Below are positions 6,141-9,054 of a stretch of DNA of 9,054 nucleotides, one piece after another. The first letter of the stretch is position 1, and every line of letters starts with the position of its first letter. The position numbers were made by a program, and so were the translations under genes. Source of the DNA: an uncultured Eubacterium sp. (GTDB lineage: Bacteria; Bacillota_A; Clostridia; Lachnospirales; Lachnospiraceae); contig CANTHI010000116.1 of the NCBI GenBank assembly GCA_947653505.1, forward strand, positions 1 to 9,054, in the 5' to 3' direction. The notes under the pieces are model-generated. The model ran no database searches. It was given only the letters and a program-made list of their open reading frames with translations, and was not told where the DNA came from.

Positions 6141-7460
6141 TTACTTTTTCCTTCGATCTGCAAGAATGTTCTTCTTCATCGTCTTAATGGACTGTGCCAG
6201 CTGTCTTCTGGCCGGGCAGATAAAGCTGCAGCTTCCACATTCCACACATTCCATGCCATTCCACTTTTCAAATGTCTCTTTGTCTCCATGATCCGAAAAC
6301 TTTGCAAGTCTGGATGGAATTAAAAGCTCCGGACAGGCATCCACACAGCGGCCGCAGTTGATACATGCGGTAGGCGCGCAGGCTGCCACCTCATCCTTCG
6401 TCATACAAAGCAGCGCGGAGCTGGTCTTTGTAGCCGGAACATCCAGACCAAACAGCGCAAACCCCATCATCGGCCCGCCGGCAATCATTTTCTGCGGAGG
6501 CAGCTTGCATCCGCCGGCTGCGTCCAAAATTTCCTGAAAATTCGTTCCGGTACATACATAAAAATTGCGCGGATCGCTGACCGCGTCTCCCGTTACGGTA
6601 AAAATACGGTTCATCACCGGCTTGCCCAGTTTTACGGCATTGTAAATAGCTACCAGTGTCTCTACGTTATCTACAATACAGCCTGCATCTGCCGGAAGCA
6701 TGGATGAATTGATCGATCTGCCAGTAACCGCGTAAATCAGCTGACGTTCCCCGCCCTGCGGGTATTTGGTCATAAGCTCGGCTACTTCCAGACGCGGATC
6801 GTCTTTTACGATCTCTTCCAGCTTTTCGATACAGTCTTTTTTATTGTTTTCCACACCGAACACACCTTTGGCCTGCGGGAAGAGCTGTAATACGATCTTC
6901 ATGCCCTCTACAAGCTGCTCCGGATTTTCCATCATACGCCGGTAATCCGAGGTCAGATACGGCTCACACTCTGCGCAGTTGGCAATGATGTATTCGATTT
7001 TGTCCGGTTCTTTCGGAGAAAGCTTGACATGCGTCGGGAAACCGGCACCGCCCATGCCGACAACGCCGGCATTTTTGACTTTCTCAATGATTTCTTCTTT
7101 GGTCAGGACAGAGATATTTGGAGATTCCTTATATTCTACCTCTTTCATCTCTCCATCGCTTTCGATCACGATCGAGTTGACCAGATCTCCCACCGGCACA
7201 CGGCGCGGCTCGATCTTTTTGACTTTTCCAGACACAGAAGAATGGATCGGAGCGGATACAAATCCCCCCGCCTCAGCTATGACCTGGCCTCTTAATACGG
7301 TATCACCGGCTTTTACGACCGGCTTTGCAGGTGCGCCAATATGCTGTGATACCGGAAATACCAGTTCTCCCTTCGGAAGCAGCTCCTGCACTGGCTTTTC
7401 CTTGGACAATTCCTTTCCTTCGAAAGGATGGACGCCATTTTTAAATGTACGTAATCCCAT
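6141..7460 (-). CDS. rnfC: Rnf complex subunit C, NAD-binding subunit
   Basis: RnfC is the peripheral cytoplasmic subunit that reduces NAD+ with electrons delivered by the complex. The 439-residue protein opens with the usual FKNGVHPFEGK segment. A barrel-sandwich domain follows (about 35-100), with APIHSSVSGKV at 70-80. The glycine-rich nucleotide/FMN loop is VVGMGGAGFPTHVK (133-146), with NCAECEPYLTSDYR (161-174), both shared with NuoF-type subunits. A central SLBB-like region lies around 240-330. Two [4Fe-4S] motifs close the protein: C366/C369/C372/C376 (CINCGRCVDACP) and C405/C408/C411/C415 (CVECGSCSFICP). It has the short clostridial C-terminus, without the long alanine-rich tail of enterobacterial RnfC. 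First gene of rnfCDGEAB; GAAGGGG (7470-7476) is 9 nt from the ATG. It probably needs the long leader described separately. Confidence 0.97.
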   Translation of the reverse strand: MGLRTFKNGVHPFEGKELSKEKPVQELLPKGELVFPVSQHIGAPAKPVVKAGDTVLRGQVIAEAGGFVSAPIHSSVSGKVKKIEPRRVPVGDLVNSIVIESDGEMKEVEYKESPNISVLTKEEIIEKVKNAGVVGMGGAGFPTHVKLSPKEPDKIEYIIANCAECEPYLTSDYRRMMENPEQLVEGMKIVLQLFPQAKGVFGVENNKKDCIEKLEEIVKDDPRLEVAELMTKYPQGGERQLIYAVTGRSINSSMLPADAGCIVDNVETLVAIYNAVKLGKPVMNRIFTVTGDAVSDPRNFYVCTGTNFQEILDAAGGCKLPPQKMIAGGPMMGFALFGLDVPATKTSSALLCMTKDEVAACAPTACINCGRCVDACPELLIPSRLAKFSDHGDKETFEKWNGMECVECGSCSFICPARRQLAQSIKTMKKNILADRRKK

Positions 7461-7707
7461 ATTTTACGTCCCCTTCTTTCTAATTAGTATTGAAAGCATG
7501 CATGCATACCTGATGCGATTCCTCTGACCGGTGATCACATACACTTTCTCCTATATGTATGATCCCATCGTACGTTTCAGAATTGCAGGGTTTCGAAATA
7601 CATGCATCCGTGATATGATAAATCTGTAGCAGATTCCATCAGAAACAGACAGCATCCATCATCTGATGATTCCGTCTGCAGAGGAAATTTATCATACAAT
7701 CCTTTTT
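7461..7707 (-). promoter_or_regulatory. Long leader region of the rnf operon
   Basis: If transcription starts from the promoter at 7708-7736, rnfC has an untranslated leader of about 240 nt. It holds several short inverted repeats: CAGAC/GTCTG (7646-7650 with 7674-7678) enclosing ATCAT/ATGAT (7658-7662 with 7666-7670); AATCTG/CAGATT with a 3-nt loop (7621-7635); and the perfect palindrome GCATGCATGC (7496-7505). I do not recognise a known riboswitch, and no intrinsic terminator is visible. The ATCATC-T-GATGAT core could equally be an operator. Confidence 0.4.
7464..7538 (-). other. Possible short leader ORF before rnfC
   Basis: AGGAG (7548-7552, minus strand) stands 9 nt before a GTG (7536-7538) that opens 24 codons ending with TAA at 7464-7466, three bases before the rnfC ATG. 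The rnfC ribosome site lies inside it. The same AGGAG is 7 nt before an ATG (7538-7540) that is followed at once by TGA. Either could affect rnfC translation. The peptide has no recognisable features and may be chance. Confidence 0.22.
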
Positions 7708-7715
7708 ATTATAAT
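7688..7715 (+). promoter_or_regulatory. Possible promoter of yprB
   Basis: A perfect plus-strand -10 TATAAT at 7710-7715 gives a start near 7722 and a leader of about 30 nt to the ATG at 7753. The only -35 candidate is weak (TTTATC, 7688-7693, 16-nt spacer). It shares bases 7710-7713 with the opposite-strand rnf -10. Confidence 0.38.
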
Positions 7716-7736
7716 ACTTTCCGAAAAATTGTGCAA
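7708..7736 (-). promoter_or_regulatory. Probable sigma-A promoter of the rnf operon
   Basis: On the minus strand: -35 TTGCAC (7731-7736), 17-nt spacer, perfect -10 TATAAT (7708-7713). The start would be near 7701. The -35 keeps only TTG of the consensus. The -10 overlaps that of the divergent yprB promoter. Confidence 0.5.
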
Positions 7737-7739
7737 TAT

Positions 7740-7743
7740 GGAG
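7740..7743 (+). promoter_or_regulatory. Ribosome binding site deciding the yprB start
   Basis: GGAG 9 nt before the ATG at 7753-7755. The earlier in-frame ATG at 7738-7740 overlaps this site, and the one at 7666 has none and would lie upstream of the promoter's -10. Confidence 0.6.
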
Positions 7744-7752
7744 ATAAAAAAA

Positions 7753-8850
7753 ATGAAAAATATCAAAAAAAACAATATTTTGCCTAATGTACCGGAATCC
7801 TGCGCTCTTCTGTCCGGACACACGCTGTTTTTAGACATCGAAACTACCGGATTTTCCCGCGCAAAGAGCCAGCTTTACCTCACCGGCGCCGCATATATCC
7901 AGGGCGGCGCACTGGTCAGCGAACAGTTTTTTGCCGAATCCCCAGAAGAAGAGCCGCAGCTTATCACCGCTCTGGACAATCTGATGAAACAGGCCGGTAC
8001 CGTTGTCACCTTTTATGGAAATCACTTTGACCTTCCGTTTTTAGAAGCATGCAGAAACAGGCTGGGCATCCCTGCCCTGCCCCGTCCCCTACATTCCGCA
8101 GACCTGTACGATACCGCACGGGCTTACCGGTATATTCTCGGACTGGAAAATTATAAGCTGCAGACGCTGGAGCGGTATCTGGGCATCCACCGTACCAATC
8201 CGGACAGCGGCGGGGATCTGGTCAGAATCTACCAGCGCTATATCACTCATCCGCAGGAAGAGCTTGCAGAAATACTGCTAAAGCACAATCTGGATGATCT
8301 GCTTGGAACGGTACGGCTGCTTTCCCTGACAGCGCTGGATACCTTTTTTAACGGCGGTCTGACACCGGAAACATGGACGCTTTCCGCTTACCGGAAGATG
8401 GACGGATCCGACGGCACGGAGCTGACAGTATCGTGCGGTCTGCAGGAAAAGCTTCCGGCTGCCATCTCATGTAACAATGATAATTTTTATCTGCACGCGG
8501 ACAAAGACCGGGCCTTTTTTCGCATTCCTGTGCTGGAGGGGACTTTGAAATATTTTTATCCGGATTATAAGAATTATTATTATCTGCCGGATGAGGATCT
8601 GGCTATCCATAAAAGCGTGGCATCGTATGTCGATCCGTCGCATCGGGAAAAGGCGTCTGCTGCGAACTGTTACAGTAAAAAAGCAGGGGAATTTCTCCCA
8701 CAGTATGAGGAAGTCTTTACGCCTGCGCTGTTTACGCATTATAAAGCTCCTGTTTCGTATTTTGAGGCGGGGCAGCTGGGGAATGATGCTGGGGAGAGGG
8801 TCAGACTTTATTGTATGCATATTTTGCGGGTGCTGAAAAAAGGGGGTTGA
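7753..8850 (+). CDS. yprB: YprB-type RNase H-like 3'-5' exonuclease family protein
   Basis: The N-terminal half (about residues 24-195) is a YprB/RNase_H_2 domain of the DEDD exonuclease superfamily. It shows LFLDIETTGFSR with D28 and E30 as metal ligands (exonuclease motif I), VTFYGNHFDLPFLE with D93 (motif II), and KHNLDDLLGTVRLL with D181/D182 (motif III). The usual DLYDTAR and YKLQTLERYLGI segments (118-124, 134-145) are present. The precise substrate of this family is unknown; nucleic acid cleavage is inferred from the intact acidic residues. The C-terminal half (about 205-365) has an aromatic block, LKYFYPDYKNYYYLPDED (265-282), and HKSVASYVD (286-294). I recall this as a conserved extension in Lachnospiraceae proteins. 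It is absent from the exonuclease core and could bind a partner. The start at 7753 follows from GGAG; longer readings to 7666 lack a ribosome site and a conserved N-terminus. It is transcribed divergently from rnf, apparently alone. Confidence 0.87.
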   Translation: MKNIKKNNILPNVPESCALLSGHTLFLDIETTGFSRAKSQLYLTGAAYIQGGALVSEQFFAESPEEEPQLITALDNLMKQAGTVVTFYGNHFDLPFLEACRNRLGIPALPRPLHSADLYDTARAYRYILGLENYKLQTLERYLGIHRTNPDSGGDLVRIYQRYITHPQEELAEILLKHNLDDLLGTVRLLSLTALDTFFNGGLTPETWTLSAYRKMDGSDGTELTVSCGLQEKLPAAISCNNDNFYLHADKDRAFFRIPVLEGTLKYFYPDYKNYYYLPDEDLAIHKSVASYVDPSHREKASAANCYSKKAGEFLPQYEEVFTPALFTHYKAPVSYFEAGQLGNDAGERVRLYCMHILRVLKKGG

Positions 8851-8852
8851 AC

Positions 8853-8878
8853 AAAATCCATTCTGTGTATTTTTTTTT
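8853..8878 (+). terminator. Possible weak terminator after yprB
   Basis: AAAAT (8853-8857) can pair with ATTTT (8869-8873), and the stem runs into nine Ts (8870-8878). The stem is short and all A-U, so the T run is the main evidence. It begins three bases past the yprB stop. Confidence 0.3.
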
Positions 8879-8914
8879 GGGCGGGGGGGGAATGGCTATG
8901 CGGACACCGGATGA

Positions 8915-8947
8915 GGGAACCGGCCCTGTTTCATTGTTCCGGTTTCC
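8915..8947. repeat. Inverted repeat, 9-bp stem
   Basis: GGGAACCGG (8915-8923) pairs with CCGGTTTCC (8939-8947), with one G-U pair and a 15-nt loop. It is not followed by a T run. Confidence 0.45.
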
Positions 8948-8973
8948 AGAATGTAAGAAGCTCTAAGCATTCT
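8948..8973. repeat. Inverted repeat, 6-bp stem
   Basis: AGAATG (8948-8953) pairs with CATTCT (8968-8973). It directly abuts the previous hairpin, which makes coaxial stacking possible. On its own this is weak. Confidence 0.35.
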
Positions 8974-9000
8974 GCATTTACTCTTTGGTACCGGACGGAC

Positions 9001-9049
9001 GCGGCACCTGGTTCGCTTCTGGCGTACCGCCAGCAGCTAAAGGTGCCGC
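9001..9049. repeat. 49-base near-perfect palindrome / long hairpin
   Basis: GCGGCACCT (9001-9009) pairs with AGGTGCCGC (9041-9049). TTCGCT (9012-9017) pairs with AGCTAA (9035-9040) with one mismatch, and CTGGCG (9019-9024) with CGCCAG (9028-9033) around a TAC loop. In total about 20 pairs form, with a GG bulge and two mismatches. No T run is visible before the window ends. It could be a palindromic repeat unit, part of a structured RNA, or a recombination site. Confidence 0.6.
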
Positions 9050-9054
9050 TTCGG

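Larger units (their letters stand above)
8851..9054. other. Gene-poor right edge with homopolymers and hairpins
   Basis: No convincing gene lies in these 204 bases. The stretch begins with nine Ts (8870-8878) followed by GG, GC and eight Gs (8883-8890). Three successive inverted repeats follow, at 8915-8947, 8948-8973 and 9001-9049. The region is much more GC-rich than the left end of the window. It could be a structured RNA, a repeat element or the downstream flank of a minus-strand gene beyond the window. Confidence 0.5.

Noticed and set aside
2368..7460. Na+-translocating NQR operon instead of Rnf
   Set aside because: RnfB with ferredoxin-type clusters is present and NqrF is absent. The order C-D-G-E-A-B is that of clostridial rnf.
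7461..7707. FMN riboswitch controlling the flavin-dependent rnf operon
   Set aside because: The conserved RFN-box segments are not visible. The hairpins present are short and do not form a multi-branched core.
8891..8965. Plus-strand short ORF starting at the ATG after the G run
   Set aside because: Only 24 codons, overlapping two inverted repeats. The G run resembles a ribosome site only by composition.
8978..9054. C-terminus of a minus-strand gene (24 codons ending PRPSGTKE and TAA)
   Set aside because: The frame is open and reads plausibly, but two other minus-strand readings compete. The sequence is better explained by the 49-base palindrome, and 24 codons cannot decide.

Overview
The window looks like a chromosomal segment from an anaerobic Firmicute, most likely a gut-type Lachnospiraceae. 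Three things suggest this: a complete clostridial-order rnfCDGEAB operon, a protein resembling the DUF5688 family, and a YprB-type RNase H-like protein whose C-terminal region I associate with this family. Strong AGGAGG ribosome sites precede most genes. The taxonomic call is inference from gene content.

Layout, left to right. Positions 1-39 hold the possible 3' end of a plus-strand gene. Positions 185-936 form an AT-rich minus-strand cassette: a promoter (908-936), an unrecognised 100-residue protein (556-858), vapD (223-543) and a hairpin terminator (185-217). Positions 877-1234 contain no intact gene, but a 70-codon open stretch there may be a decayed gene. A DUF5688-like gene (1235-2233, minus) follows, separated from rnfB by a strong two-way hairpin terminator (2309-2350). 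The Rnf operon occupies 2368-7460 on the minus strand in the order rnfC, rnfD, rnfG, rnfE, rnfA, rnfB. A 292-base divergent region (7461-7752) separates it from yprB (7753-8850, plus). The last 200 bases have no convincing gene; they carry a T9/G8 homopolymer junction and several hairpins, including a 49-base near-perfect palindrome at 9001-9049.

How the genes work together. The six Rnf subunits build a membrane ferredoxin:NAD+ oxidoreductase. RnfB accepts electrons from reduced ferredoxin. They pass through the intramembrane RnfA/RnfE iron-sulfur site and the flavins of RnfG and RnfD to RnfC, which reduces NAD+, and ions are pumped out. All expected cofactor residues are present: four-cysteine cluster motifs in RnfB and RnfC, SxAT flavinylation motifs in RnfD and RnfG, and paired cysteines in RnfA and RnfE. 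The operon reads as functional. Its two oddities are a cysteine/histidine-rich tail on RnfE and a long structured leader upstream of rnfC.

The best candidates for something undescribed are the vapD cassette with its unrecognised co-transcribed partner (possibly a toxin-antitoxin pair), the leader of rnfC with its start-stop codon pair, and the structured element at the right edge.
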